From the NCBI GenBank assembly GCA_002395085.1, contig DGVV01000150.1, positions 1-36,783 of the forward strand: a DNA stretch of 36,783 nt, written 5' to 3'. The notes below the pieces were generated by a model. The model worked only from the letters and a program-made list of their open reading frames with translations, made no database searches and was not told where the DNA came from. A program made the translations under genes and the position numbers. This DNA is from Ruminococcus sp. UBA4275 (GTDB lineage Bacteria > Bacillota > Clostridia > Oscillospirales > Ruminococcaceae). Shown one piece after another: positions 1 through 8,156 of this stretch. The number at the start of each line of letters is the position of its first letter. Position 1 is the stretch's first letter.

Positions 1-400
1 CCCCGCCAAAGGGATGCTATCCCTTTGGGATCCCATTATAAGAAAAGTAATGTAAATTCGTTCAAATTATCACCTTACAAAATAAGGGATTCTTAAGGGC
101 TAGTAGCCCTTAAGCGGGAGTTTGAGGGTGGAACCCTCAATATAAATCCGTCGGAGACACTTTATCTACAGATTGAGCGGAGAACCTTGCATCAGGTTCT
201 CCGCTCAGCTTGTCGGAAAAAGGTATCGCTTCGCGATGATTGCGATTGGGCTCCGCTCGCTTCGCATGAGTTTGCAAGCAAACTCACCAAGCCCCGCCAA
301 AGGGATGCTATCCCTTTGGAATCCCATTATGGTAACAGTCAGGAAATGCGTGCTTTTATCCTGCAACTCAAACAGGGATTCTTAACAGCGGGCAGTGCGT
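1..400. repeat. Gene-free mosaic of short palindromic repeat modules
   Basis: No credible gene lies here. The stretch is built from small palindromes. A 39-nt module at 1-39 recurs at 292-330 with one mismatch and folds as CCAAAGGGAT/ATCCCTTTGG. A hairpin centred on 101 pairs TAAGGGCT with AGCCCTTA. GAGGG/CCCTC pairs around 125-138. A 14-bp stem pairs 174-187 with 194-207. GAGTTTGC/CAAACTC pairs at 268-285. AGGGATTCTTAA occurs at 85-96 and again at 374-385. Blocks 103-127 and 134-169 are found exactly, in inverted orientation, at the far end of the window. This resembles REP/BIME-like or MITE-like intergenic repeats; the family is not one I can name. Confidence 0.85.
174..207. repeat. 14-bp perfect hairpin within the repeat mosaic
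   Basis: TGAGCGGAGAACCT (174-187) is exactly complementary to 194-207, with a 6-nt loop. It is followed by CAGCTTG, the same flank that follows the hairpin at 36660-36682. There is no T-run after it, so it is more likely a repeat module than a simple terminator. Confidence 0.75.
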
Positions 401-1525
401 TCACAGCACATTCAGCAGCGCACTGACAATATGCACCGCCAGCAATGCCGAAAACAGCGGCGAGGTCAGCGCAATGCGCATTCCGCGCAGATTCTGATGC
501 GGGGTATTATCCGGCAGACGTTCTGTCGCCAGAAGAAAGAGTACCGCAACCGTTCCCAGCACCAGAACCGTCAGCATATACACCATATTTACCGTCCGGA
601 ATGTCCCAAGCGGCAGCACATCCTTCATCAAATCCGTCAGAACGCTGACAGCATTCACCGTTATGTGTACAGCAATCGCCGGCAGCACCGAATTATGCCG
701 GATGGTGATGTAGCCCAGCAGAATCCCAAGCGGGAACGTGAACAGAAATTGCAGCACATTCTCGTGCATCACCCCGAACAGAAACGCCGTCATCAGGATG
801 CCGAACCGCTGACTCACCCGCGAGAGATTTTTCAGCGCAAAGCCGCGCAGCAGCAGTTCTTCCGTCACCGGCGCAATGATGCAGCCGTAGAGAACATAAG
901 CCATTGTGCGCATGGCACTGCCCCCGCCGAAACTCTCCGGCGCGGTCAGCGGAAATCCGGCACGGCTGCTGACCGAAATCAAGCCGTCTGCCAGCAAACC
1001 GGTCAGCATCTGAATCCAGAGACCGGCCACGCCGTACAGCACACAGTGTACGGCACGCAGTTCGCGGGTCTGAAACAGCGTCCGCGGCTGAACGCCCGTC
1101 AGCTTGCAGCCGACTGCAAATGCTGTCAGATTGCCGGCGAGAAACGAAATCAGCGTCACCGCGATGCCCACGGCGCTGTCCTGCATATACTGATCTGCAA
1201 TCAGCAGATAGTTTTCCGGCAAATCCCCTATCGCACGAAGATCAACCTGCCGCAGCACGGCGGTCAGAATGAGCCGCAGCGCCGTAAAACAGGTTGCGGA
1301 GATAAAAAACGCGAACAGCAGCGTCAGAAACGTCATGCTGAAATAGCGCCGGATGCCCGTGCGTTCTGCCGCTGAAGGCATCAGTTCCAGTTTGCATTCC
1401 GGCAGATCAATCTCCGGCAGCACTTCCCGGTAATCCGGGGTATAATCCGGTTCTTCGGTGGGATTGCGGAACGGATTGCGCGGGTTGACCGGCGCAATGT
1501 CCGCATATTCATTGTATGTTGGCAT
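401..1525 (-). CDS. CPBP family intramembrane glutamic protease
   Basis: This is a 374-residue multi-pass membrane protein of the CPBP (CAAX protease and bacteriocin-processing, Rce1-like) family. The signature is clear: TEELLLRG at about 221-228 supplies the paired glutamates and arginine, H254 lies in GVMHEN, and a further conserved-type His is in AVHITVN. About seven hydrophobic segments follow a soluble, proline-rich N-terminus of about 60 residues. The family cleaves or processes membrane-embedded substrates; the substrate cannot be told from here. I chose the ATG at 1525 because AAAGGAA sits 6-7 nt upstream; the frame stays open to 1627 but has no better start. It lies downstream of mutS2 in the same direction with about 100 nt between. 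Confidence 0.85.
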   Translation of the reverse strand: MPTYNEYADIAPVNPRNPFRNPTEEPDYTPDYREVLPEIDLPECKLELMPSAAERTGIRRYFSMTFLTLLFAFFISATCFTALRLILTAVLRQVDLRAIGDLPENYLLIADQYMQDSAVGIAVTLISFLAGNLTAFAVGCKLTGVQPRTLFQTRELRAVHCVLYGVAGLWIQMLTGLLADGLISVSSRAGFPLTAPESFGGGSAMRTMAYVLYGCIIAPVTEELLLRGFALKNLSRVSQRFGILMTAFLFGVMHENVLQFLFTFPLGILLGYITIRHNSVLPAIAVHITVNAVSVLTDLMKDVLPLGTFRTVNMVYMLTVLVLGTVAVLFLLATERLPDNTPHQNLRGMRIALTSPLFSALLAVHIVSALLNVL

Positions 1526-1628
1526 ATCGTTCCTTTCATCGGGAATGAGCGTAAATGCGTAGCTTTTAGAGATGCGAATTTTCATCCGGTGAGGGCCGTG
1601 CAACCCCTCCGCTGCCTCAGACCGCACA

Positions 1629-4016
1629 TCATTTCAGGGAAACAATCGTTACGCCGTCCTCGCCCTCGCCGTAAACACCGAGCCGGTAAGACTTGACCTG
1701 CTTCATGCGCCGCAGATGATCGTGGATGCCCTTGCGCAGCGCACCCGTTCCCTTGCCGTGAATGATCGTGACAGTTTCAAAGCCCGAAAGCAGCGAGCCT
1801 GCAATGAAATTCTCCGTCATCATGATGCCCTCATCCACCGTGCAGCCGCGGATGTCCAGCTCTGTTGCCGCACTCCGTACGCCTGTGCCGCCCTTCTGCG
1901 AGCGCACAACCGTCGTATGCGTTTTCTGGGACTGCTTCTGCTTCGGCTGCTGCTTTTCCAGCCGCACGCCGTCCAGCGGAACGCGCGTCTTCATCGCGCC
2001 GATCTGCACCGTCACCGTGCCGCCGGAAGGTTCTGCCAGCACCGTACCCACGCGCCCCATCGACACAACCAGCACCGCATCGCCCTTTTTCAGCGCGCGC
2101 GGCAGCGTGTAATTGCTCTGCTCCTCGGTGTCCGAATTCGCATAGAGGCGGTCAATGGTCTGGTTCGATTTCTGCTTCGCAGCATTGATCTTCTGCGCGA
2201 AATCTGCCTGATCTTTCTCCTTCTTCAGCGCACGGAGTTCTTCCAGCAGCGCTCCGGATTCCGTCACCGTCTGCTCGACAATGCGTCTTGCCTGTGCGCG
2301 GATTTTCGCAAGCTCCTCCTCGCGTTTCTGCTCCAGCAGCTCCGCCTGCTCGCGGACTTCCCTTTCATGCACCGCAATGCTTGCTTTCAGACGTTCCAGT
2401 TCCGCAAGCTGCTTTTCATACTCCGCACGGGTGCGGTCAAGCTGCTCAACTGCCTGCTCAAACCGCTGATTTTCACTGCTGATCAGCGCCTTTGCCTGCG
2501 CGATGACATCCTCCGGCATTCCCAGCGAGTGCGAGATCGCAAACGCATTTGATTTGCCCGGCGAACCGATTACAATGCGGTAGGTCGGCTTGAGCGTTTC
2601 CAGATCGAATTCGCAGGAAGCATTCTCAACATCCGGCGTTTCCAGCGCATAACGCTTGAGTTCCTGATAGTGTGTCGTGACAATCAGCTCCGCGCCCTGC
2701 ATCCGCAGACGCTCAATCACCGCGACTGCCAGCGCCGCACCCTCGACCGGATCTGTACCCGAACCCAACTCGTCAATCAGTACCAGTGTGCGGTCGTCCG
2801 CATTCCTGATGATCTCAATGTCCTGAATCGTGTGCGCGGAGAAGGTCGAGAGATTGTATTCAATGCTCTGCCGGTCTCCGATGTCCACGAGAATCCGGTC
2901 AAATACAGAGACACGGCTGCCGTCTGCGGCGGGAATCATCAGACCGCACATCGCCATTGCCGTCAGCAGACCGACCGTTTTCAGCGCGACGGTCTTACCG
3001 CCCGTATTCGGGCCGGTGATGATGAGTGCATGGTAATCGCCGCCAAGTGCAATGTTGATCGGCACAACCGTTTTCGGGTCAATCAGCGGATGCCGTGCCT
3101 TCTTCAGTTCAATGCTGCCATCCTCGCTGATCTGCGGAATCACGCCGCGCTGCATCGTGCCGAGCGACGCCTTTGCAAAGTACAGATTCAGCTCCGCACA
3201 GATGTCATAGCCGGTGAGCAGCTTTTCCGCCGCCGCACCGCAGGCCGCGCACAGCCGCGTGATGATCCGCTCAATTTCCTCCTGCTCCTGCGTTTCCAGC
3301 AGGCGGATGTCGTTGTTTGCATCCACAATCGCCATCGGCTCGATGAAGTACGTCTGACCGGTCGCGGAGGTATCGTGAATCAGACCCGCGACATCGCCGC
3401 GATGCTCCGCCTTCACCGGAATGACGTATCTGCCGTCACGGATCGTGATGATCGCTTCCTGCAAATAGGTCTGCATCGACGAGGAACGGATCATCTTTTC
3501 GAGCTTTTCGCGCAGCCGCACACCCGCCTGCGTGATCTTCCGGCGGATGGATGCCAGCTCCGAACTTGCGGCATCGGCAAGGCGCTCCTCGTTCTCAATG
3601 GAACGCTCCAGCAGATCTGCCAGATAGGGATCGGGCTGCAGGCGCGAGAACAGATCCGAGAGTGTGGTTTCGGTATTTTCACAGTGCGCGTACCAGTCTG
3701 CGAGCGAGGAAATCTGCCGCAGCAGCCGCGCAATTTCCAGCAGCTCCTTCAGCGATACACGCGCACCCGACTGCGTCCGCCGCACCGCCGCGCAGACATC
3801 CTGAAAGCTGTCAAACGACGGCGATCCGAACCGCACCGAAAGCCGGAACGCATCCTCTGTCTGCTGAAGGGCATAGCGCACACGCGCAGGATCAGAATCC
3901 GGAACGAGTGCGCGTGCCAGCTCCTTCGTTTTTTCGTTGGCTGCTTCCGATGCGAGTTTTTCCAGCACCTTCTGCAATTCCAGCGTGATGTAATCCTGAG
4001 ATAATTTTGTATTCAT
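1629..4016 (-). CDS. mutS2: MutS2 family ATPase/endonuclease (ribosome rescue factor)
   Basis: This 795-residue protein has full MutS2 architecture. A helical core is followed by the MutS ATPase, with Walker A GPNTGGKT at about 335-342 and Walker B/signature ELGSGTDP. Then comes a long coiled coil rich in Glu, Lys and Arg, and a C-terminal Smr domain with ELDIRG and HGKGTGALR motifs. It lacks the mismatch-recognition domain of MutS1. In Firmicutes, MutS2 (also called RqcU) splits collided ribosomes, and its Smr domain has nuclease activity; a role in limiting recombination is also described. The start at 4016 (MNTKLSQ) matches the usual N-terminus, though the ribosome site is weak. A GTG at 4052 in the same frame is the alternative. 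Confidence 0.95.
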   Translation of the reverse strand: MNTKLSQDYITLELQKVLEKLASEAANEKTKELARALVPDSDPARVRYALQQTEDAFRLSVRFGSPSFDSFQDVCAAVRRTQSGARVSLKELLEIARLLRQISSLADWYAHCENTETTLSDLFSRLQPDPYLADLLERSIENEERLADAASSELASIRRKITQAGVRLREKLEKMIRSSSMQTYLQEAIITIRDGRYVIPVKAEHRGDVAGLIHDTSATGQTYFIEPMAIVDANNDIRLLETQEQEEIERIITRLCAACGAAAEKLLTGYDICAELNLYFAKASLGTMQRGVIPQISEDGSIELKKARHPLIDPKTVVPINIALGGDYHALIITGPNTGGKTVALKTVGLLTAMAMCGLMIPAADGSRVSVFDRILVDIGDRQSIEYNLSTFSAHTIQDIEIIRNADDRTLVLIDELGSGTDPVEGAALAVAVIERLRMQGAELIVTTHYQELKRYALETPDVENASCEFDLETLKPTYRIVIGSPGKSNAFAISHSLGMPEDVIAQAKALISSENQRFEQAVEQLDRTRAEYEKQLAELERLKASIAVHEREVREQAELLEQKREEELAKIRAQARRIVEQTVTESGALLEELRALKKEKDQADFAQKINAAKQKSNQTIDRLYANSDTEEQSNYTLPRALKKGDAVLVVSMGRVGTVLAEPSGGTVTVQIGAMKTRVPLDGVRLEKQQPKQKQSQKTHTTVVRSQKGGTGVRSAATELDIRGCTVDEGIMMTENFIAGSLLSGFETVTIIHGKGTGALRKGIHDHLRRMKQVKSYRLGVYGEGEDGVTIVSLK

Positions 4017-4174
4017 AGTAGGCTCATTTCTGTAACACGGGGTCTGATCCACCTGCGCCCTGCGGGAAATCGCATCGCGCAGATGAAATTTCTGTGAAAT
4101 GATGCACGCAAACGTACATCATTTTGAGATTTGCGGGGGATGATTAAACGGGTCGGTCACAATTCCGGCGGCTT

Positions 4175-4341
4175 TCAGCAGATATAGAATTCCGGATACA
4201 GGTCATACTCTGCGTATTTCTTTCTGATTCCGGAAATGTATGCAAGAATTTCAGGCAGGAATTCCTCCTGATCGCGATACACATAAAATTTACAGAGGAA
4301 ACCTTGTGCGTCTGAATATGCTGTGCAAGCTGCGGATTCAT
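4175..4341 (-). pseudogene. Small gene split by a frameshift, family unknown
   Basis: An ATG at 4341 is preceded by a perfect AGGAGG at 7-nt spacing and opens MNPQLAQHIQTHKVSS. About 16 codons on, this frame turns into composition unlike protein. Meanwhile the frame shifted by one base becomes convincing: CKFYVYRDQEEFLPEI, then KKYAEYDLYPEFYIC and a stop at 4175. A single shift near 4290-4300 would join them into a protein of about 55 residues. The second frame by itself has only a TTG start without a ribosome site at 4390. It may be a decayed gene, a sequencing error or a programmed shift. I do not recognise the family. It lies between recO and mutS2, on the same strand. Confidence 0.5.
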
Positions 4342-4557
4342 GATGTGCCTCCTGTTTTCTCCGGCAGGCACATTTCCGAAACGGGATCAATCTGCATGAT
4401 TCTGCACCCGGCGCGGCAGCTCAGAGTGATGTCAGGCTTTGCGGCTTCTGGACCGCCTGAGCGGCGCTGCAATCAGCAGATCATGGCAGACGAACAACGA
4501 AATCCTGTGCCGCTGCAAATCCGGCATCTTGAAAACTGAATATGTATGATGCGCCGC
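4342..4557. other. Gap between recO and the frameshifted small gene
   Basis: Apart from the AGGAGG site of the small gene, nothing is supported in these 216 bases. No clear terminator follows recO, and no promoter with both boxes is visible on the minus strand. Confidence 0.5.
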
Positions 4558-5337
4558 TCATGCCGGTGCTTCCGGCATCAGCAGTCCGCGGTAGAATTTC
4601 AGCGTCGGGAAGTACATCTCCAGACGGTGCAGCAGATACTGCTCTGCGTATTCCGCCAGAATGTGCAGACTTCTGCCGCCCAGCCGGAACTGAAACAACC
4701 GGTTATCCTCCGAGAAAACAATATGCCGTGCCGCCTGCAAAACCGCTCTGCTCCCGCTCAGAACCGGTTCTTCTGTTCCCTCCGGTGCGGGGCGCGGAAT
4801 GTAACAGTCTGCGCAGACAAAATCAGCATCACAGATGCGCAGCACAATCTGTTCCGGCAGATACTCCATGCACACTCCGCAGCAAATCAGATTCGGCGCC
4901 ATGCCAAGCACCGTCGCCAGCCGCAGCTCGAAAACTGCCTTGACCAGTTCCGCAGGACGGTCCTGCTGTGAGAGATGCTGCAGGCTCATGAAGAACAGCC
5001 GCAGGAGCTGCGGCTGTGACTGCTGCGTTGCGGTTTTCCGGATGACCTCCGAGAAATATGCGGCTAGCGCCAGTGCATTCAGATCGGTGCGCAGGCCGTA
5101 AAACAGTTCAATCGGGACGGCGGAATCCAGATAGTACCGCTCCCCGCTCACCCGCAGACAGAATTCCCCGCAGGAAAAGCTCTGCGTCACGGCAGCGTAC
5201 TTGCTCCCCGCCTTGCGGACGCTTCTCGCCCGCACGGTCAGGATGCCGTTCTCCGTCATCAGATCAAAGAGCTTGTCTGCCTCGCCCACCGGCGTTTCAC
5301 GGAGTACGACGCCCTTCACCGTCAGATGTGTCGGCAT
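4558..5337 (-). CDS. recO: DNA repair protein RecO
   Basis: RecO (259 residues) binds single-stranded DNA and, with RecR, helps load RecA onto SSB-coated gaps in the RecF pathway. The N-terminal OB-fold is visible in VKGVVLRETPVGEADKL and the strands that follow, then a helical domain. A zinc site is formed by C153, C156, C175 and C178 (CCGVC and CADC), as in most Gram-positive RecO proteins. The ATG at 5337 has AAGGAG about 8 nt upstream and is preferred over the in-frame codon at 5361. Its first codons overlap the end of yqzL by 41 nt, so translation is probably coupled. Confidence 0.95.
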   Translation of the reverse strand: MPTHLTVKGVVLRETPVGEADKLFDLMTENGILTVRARSVRKAGSKYAAVTQSFSCGEFCLRVSGERYYLDSAVPIELFYGLRTDLNALALAAYFSEVIRKTATQQSQPQLLRLFFMSLQHLSQQDRPAELVKAVFELRLATVLGMAPNLICCGVCMEYLPEQIVLRICDADFVCADCYIPRPAPEGTEEPVLSGSRAVLQAARHIVFSEDNRLFQFRLGGRSLHILAEYAEQYLLHRLEMYFPTLKFYRGLLMPEAPA

Positions 5338-5479
5338 AGACGTCTCCTTCCGCCGCATCACGGCAGCTCCGGTACGTCAGATAGTCCGGCACACTGCCGC
5401 TCTGGCAGAAGGCGTCCCAGCTCTGCTGCACCCGCCGCTCTGCCATTTGCTGCGTCAAATATGCGTTCTCTGTCCGCAT
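5297..5479 (-). CDS. yqzL: YqzL-like small protein between era and recO
   Basis: This 60-residue protein carries WDAFCQSGSVPDYLTYR, which fits the short YqzL pattern (W-x-x-F, then TG/SG, then YLxY). Its position, between era and recO, is exactly where yqzL lies in Bacillus and many clostridia. The ATG at 5479 has AAGGAGG 8 nt upstream. A GTG at 5488 is too close to that site. It is longer than the usual YqzL of about 45 residues because it runs 41 nt into recO; the last 20 or so residues, which are polar and Gly/Asp-rich, may have no function of their own. The molecular role of YqzL is not established. Confidence 0.75.
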   Translation of the reverse strand: MRTENAYLTQQMAERRVQQSWDAFCQSGSVPDYLTYRSCRDAAEGDVYADTSDGEGRRTP

Positions 5480-5597
5480 ACAGCTCACCTCCTTCCGGAG
5501 ATATTGTATGCGGACAGACCGTTGATTTTCATGGGAATTTTATCCGCTTCGCTGCCCCCTTCCCTTTCAGGGGAGGCAAATAAGGTATGGGATTTCC

Positions 5598-6509
5598 TCA
5601 GTCCTTCTGCGAAAGCCCGAACTGCTCCAGCAGCAGATCGCGGTTGCGCCAGTCTTCCTTGACCTTCACCCATGTCTGAAGGTTCACCTGAATGCGGAAG
5701 AATTTTTCCAGCTCCTGACGTGCGCGCGTCGATGCCTTCTTCAGCATCGCGCCGTTTTTGCCGATGATGATTCGCTTGTGCGATTCCTTCTCGCAGTAGA
5801 TCAGCACAGAAACATCCAGCAGATCCTTGTCTTCGCGCTCCTTGAAGCGCTCCGTCACCACCGCAATGCCGTGCGGCACTTCATCCTGCAAAAGATACAA
5901 AAGCTGCTCCCGCACCAATTCCGATGCCAGCACACGTTCCGGCTGATCCGTCAGCATATCTTCCGGAAAATAATGCGGACCGGGTACAGCAAGCTGCATC
6001 AGTTCATCCAGAACGTCCTGCACACCGTCGCGCTTGATGACGGACACCGGTATCAGCGCCCGCGGATGCCATCTCGCCTCTGCCTCCGCCAGCAGCGGGG
6101 CAAGCTTCGCCTTTTCGCTCATCAGGTCGATCTTATTGTAAATGAAGATCACGGGCGTTTTCTGCTTCGTGAGATTATCCAGCATCGTCTGCTCCTGCTC
6201 ACCAAGCGGCTTCGTGCAGTCCTGCATGAAGATCACACAGTCAATATCCGAGACCGCCTCCTGCGCGGCTTTCAGCATCTTGTCGCCCAGCTTCGTCTGT
6301 GCGCGGTGCAGACCCGGCGTATCCGTAAAGACAAGCTGTGTCTCACCGATATTCCGGATGCCCGTGATGCGTGTGCGCGTCGTCTGCGGCTTCGGGCTGA
6401 CCGATGCGATTTTCTCCCCGATCAGCGCGTTCAGCAGCGAGGATTTGCCGGCGTTCGTATGCCCGGCAATCGCTGCAAAAAGAATCTTTGTGTCCTTGCT
6501 ATTTTGCAT
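5598..6509 (-). CDS. era: GTPase Era, 16S rRNA-binding ribosome assembly factor
   Basis: Era (303 residues) is a GTPase that binds the 3' end of 16S rRNA and helps mature the 30S subunit. The G domain shows G1 GHTNAGKS (16-23), G3 DTPG (63-66) and G4 NKID (125-128). The C-terminal KH domain contains RIIIGKNGAMLKK near 245-258. G1 differs from the usual GxPNVGKS(T) form by HT for xP and Ala for Val, but keeps the essential GK-S. AGGAG precedes the ATG. It starts 3 nt after the ybeY stop, so the two are translated as a pair. Confidence 0.97.
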   Translation of the reverse strand: MQNSKDTKILFAAIAGHTNAGKSSLLNALIGEKIASVSPKPQTTRTRITGIRNIGETQLVFTDTPGLHRAQTKLGDKMLKAAQEAVSDIDCVIFMQDCTKPLGEQEQTMLDNLTKQKTPVIFIYNKIDLMSEKAKLAPLLAEAEARWHPRALIPVSVIKRDGVQDVLDELMQLAVPGPHYFPEDMLTDQPERVLASELVREQLLYLLQDEVPHGIAVVTERFKEREDKDLLDVSVLIYCEKESHKRIIIGKNGAMLKKASTRARQELEKFFRIQVNLQTWVKVKEDWRNRDLLLEQFGLSQKD

Positions 6510-6512
6510 GAA

Positions 6513-7022
6513 TTACTCCTGCTCGTCCGGTGTGATGAAGCTGGTATCGCGCGCAAAACCGAGCTTTTCCAGCACGGACTCCTCCTTCTCACGCATCTGG
6601 CGCTGCTCCAGCGGAGATGCCTCGTGATCATAGCCCAGCAAATGCAGCATCGAATGCACCGTCAGGAACGCAACCTCGCGCTCCAGCACATGACCGTACA
6701 TCTTTGCCTGCTTGACCGCCATTTCCATCGAGATCACGATGTCGCCCAGCAGCACGAAGCCGCTCTCCGGATTGATCTCCAGATGATCGCCTTCGCAGAG
6801 CGGGAAGCTGAGAACATCTGTTTCGCTGTCCTTATTGCGGTACTGCTTGTTCAGCTTGCGGATCTCCTCATTGTTGACGAAGGAGACACTGACCTCGGTA
6901 TCGTGACCGAAATTCTCCGTCGTCAGAACTGCCTGACAGCAGCGGCGGATCAGCAGACGCACGCCGACCGGAATTTTCACCTCATGCTGACTGTCCTTAA
7001 TGTAAACCTTGAGCTTAGCCAT
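6513..7022 (-). CDS. ybeY: Endoribonuclease YbeY, rRNA maturation factor
   Basis: YbeY (169 residues) is a zinc-dependent RNase involved in 16S rRNA 3' maturation and 70S quality control. The metal motif HxxxHxxxxxH is intact: H123, H127 and H133 in VHSMLHLLGYDH. The start MAKLKVYIKD at 7022 has a purine-rich GGAAAGGAAAAG site; the frame extends upstream to 7118 but that part lies inside phoH. It overlaps phoH by 8 nt and is followed at once by era, so the three form one translational unit for ribosome biogenesis. Confidence 0.96.
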   Translation of the reverse strand: MAKLKVYIKDSQHEVKIPVGVRLLIRRCCQAVLTTENFGHDTEVSVSFVNNEEIRKLNKQYRNKDSETDVLSFPLCEGDHLEINPESGFVLLGDIVISMEMAVKQAKMYGHVLEREVAFLTVHSMLHLLGYDHEASPLEQRQMREKEESVLEKLGFARDTSFITPDEQE

Positions 7023-8007
7023 TTCGATTTCTTTTCCTTTCCTGATTAGAATGATTTTTGTGTTCGTAGCTCGCGTAAGCGCGGATGATGTCCTGAACCA
7101 GCTTGTGCCGCACGACATCCTTCTCCGAAAATTCGTGAATCACAATGTCGTCAACGCCCTTCAGCACACGCATCGCCTCTGTCAGACCGGAACGCCGCGG
7201 GTCAGGCAGGTCGATCTGCGTAATATCGCCGGTAATGACCATCCGGCTGCCTTCGCCAAGCCGTGTGAGAAACATTTTAATCTGCTCAGACGTGGTATTC
7301 TGTGCCTCATCCAGAATGATGAAGGCATTGTCGAGCGTTCTGCCGCGCATATAGGCAAGCGGGGCAATTTCGATCACGTTTTTTTCGAGATTGCGCGCAA
7401 CTGCCTCTGCGCCCAGCATATCAAAGAGCGCATCGTAAAGCGGGCGCAGATAGGGATCAACCTTATCCTGCAAATCACCGGGCAGGAAACCGAGTTTTTC
7501 GCCGGCTTCCACCGCAGGGCGCGTCAGGATGATTCTGCTGATCTCATGCGCACGCAGCGCCTTGACCGCCATTGCGACGGCGAGATAGGTCTTGCCGGTG
7601 CCGGCAGGGCCGATGCCGAGGACAATGGTGTTATTTGTTATCGCATCAAGATAGTGTTTCTGTCCGACGGTGCGCGGACGGACAGGTTTTCCGGTCACAG
7701 TCACGCTGACGGCATCTGCCGAAAGCTGCCTGACCTCCTCCGCGGCATTGTCCTCCACCATCGAGACGACATAGCGCACGGTCTGATCGTTCAGACCCGC
7801 ACCACCGCGTACATTTTGCAGCAGCACCTCCATCGCCTGCACCGCCTTGTCAATATCCGCCTGTGCGCCGGTGATTTTCACACCCGTGCCGCGGTTGACG
7901 ATCACGACATGGAACTGCCGCTGGATCAGGTTGAGGTTGGTGTCGTAGCTGCCGAACACCGCCGCGATTTCATCGGGCTGTGCCGCATTCCAAATTTGTT
8001 CTGCCAT
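7015..8007 (-). CDS. phoH: PhoH-like ATPase (YbeZ type)
   Basis: This 330-residue protein is a PhoH-family P-loop ATPase, typically encoded just ahead of ybeY and thought to work with it in RNA metabolism. A KH-like N-terminal region (about 1-70) is followed by Walker A GPAGTGKT (133-140), the LTRPAVEAGEKLGFLPGD signature (161-178) and Walker B LDEAQN (232-237). The tail is basic and polar. The only good start is the ATG at 8007. The AAGGAG upstream lies about 17 nt from it, which is unusually far, and no other start codon lies between. A TATAAT-like box at 8123-8128 is the probable promoter. Confidence 0.95.
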   Translation of the reverse strand: MAEQIWNAAQPDEIAAVFGSYDTNLNLIQRQFHVVIVNRGTGVKITGAQADIDKAVQAMEVLLQNVRGGAGLNDQTVRYVVSMVEDNAAEEVRQLSADAVSVTVTGKPVRPRTVGQKHYLDAITNNTIVLGIGPAGTGKTYLAVAMAVKALRAHEISRIILTRPAVEAGEKLGFLPGDLQDKVDPYLRPLYDALFDMLGAEAVARNLEKNVIEIAPLAYMRGRTLDNAFIILDEAQNTTSEQIKMFLTRLGEGSRMVITGDITQIDLPDPRRSGLTEAMRVLKGVDDIVIHEFSEKDVVRHKLVQDIIRAYASYEHKNHSNQERKRNRNG

Positions 8008-8122
8008 GTGGGTATTCGCTGATGCTCCTTCCGGATAATTTTCAGGACATTGCGGACGGGATTGTCATAGATCGAAAGATGTCACTCTGCACAGAGGCAG
8101 ATGTCCGCAAAATTCTATTTTC

Positions 8123-8128
8123 ATTATA
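8123..8128 (-). promoter_or_regulatory. Likely -10 box for the phoH-ybeY-era-yqzL-recO unit
   Basis: TATAAT on the minus strand, in an AT-rich stretch between yqfD and phoH. No good -35 box lies 16-18 bp upstream; the region is T-rich. The leader to phoH would be about 110 nt. This would separate the housekeeping genes from the sporulation genes upstream. Confidence 0.5.
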
Positions 8129-8156
8129 CCATACAAAAATGAAAAATGGAATAGTT

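Noticed and set aside
173..426. Two overlapping short frames in the repeat region
   Set aside because: They read through palindromic repeats, so the apparent coding is a by-product of the hairpins.
2670..4004. A 444-codon plus-strand frame opposite mutS2, and similar long frames opposite the CPBP protease, era/ybeY, phoH and yqfD genes
   Set aside because: All are Arg/His/Gln-rich, have no ribosome site and lie wholly within well-identified genes.
5489..5537. A 15-codon peptide frame (MKINGLSAYNISGRR) just before yqzL
   Set aside because: Its stop overlaps the yqzL ribosome site, which might suggest coupling, but it has no ribosome site of its own and could be chance.
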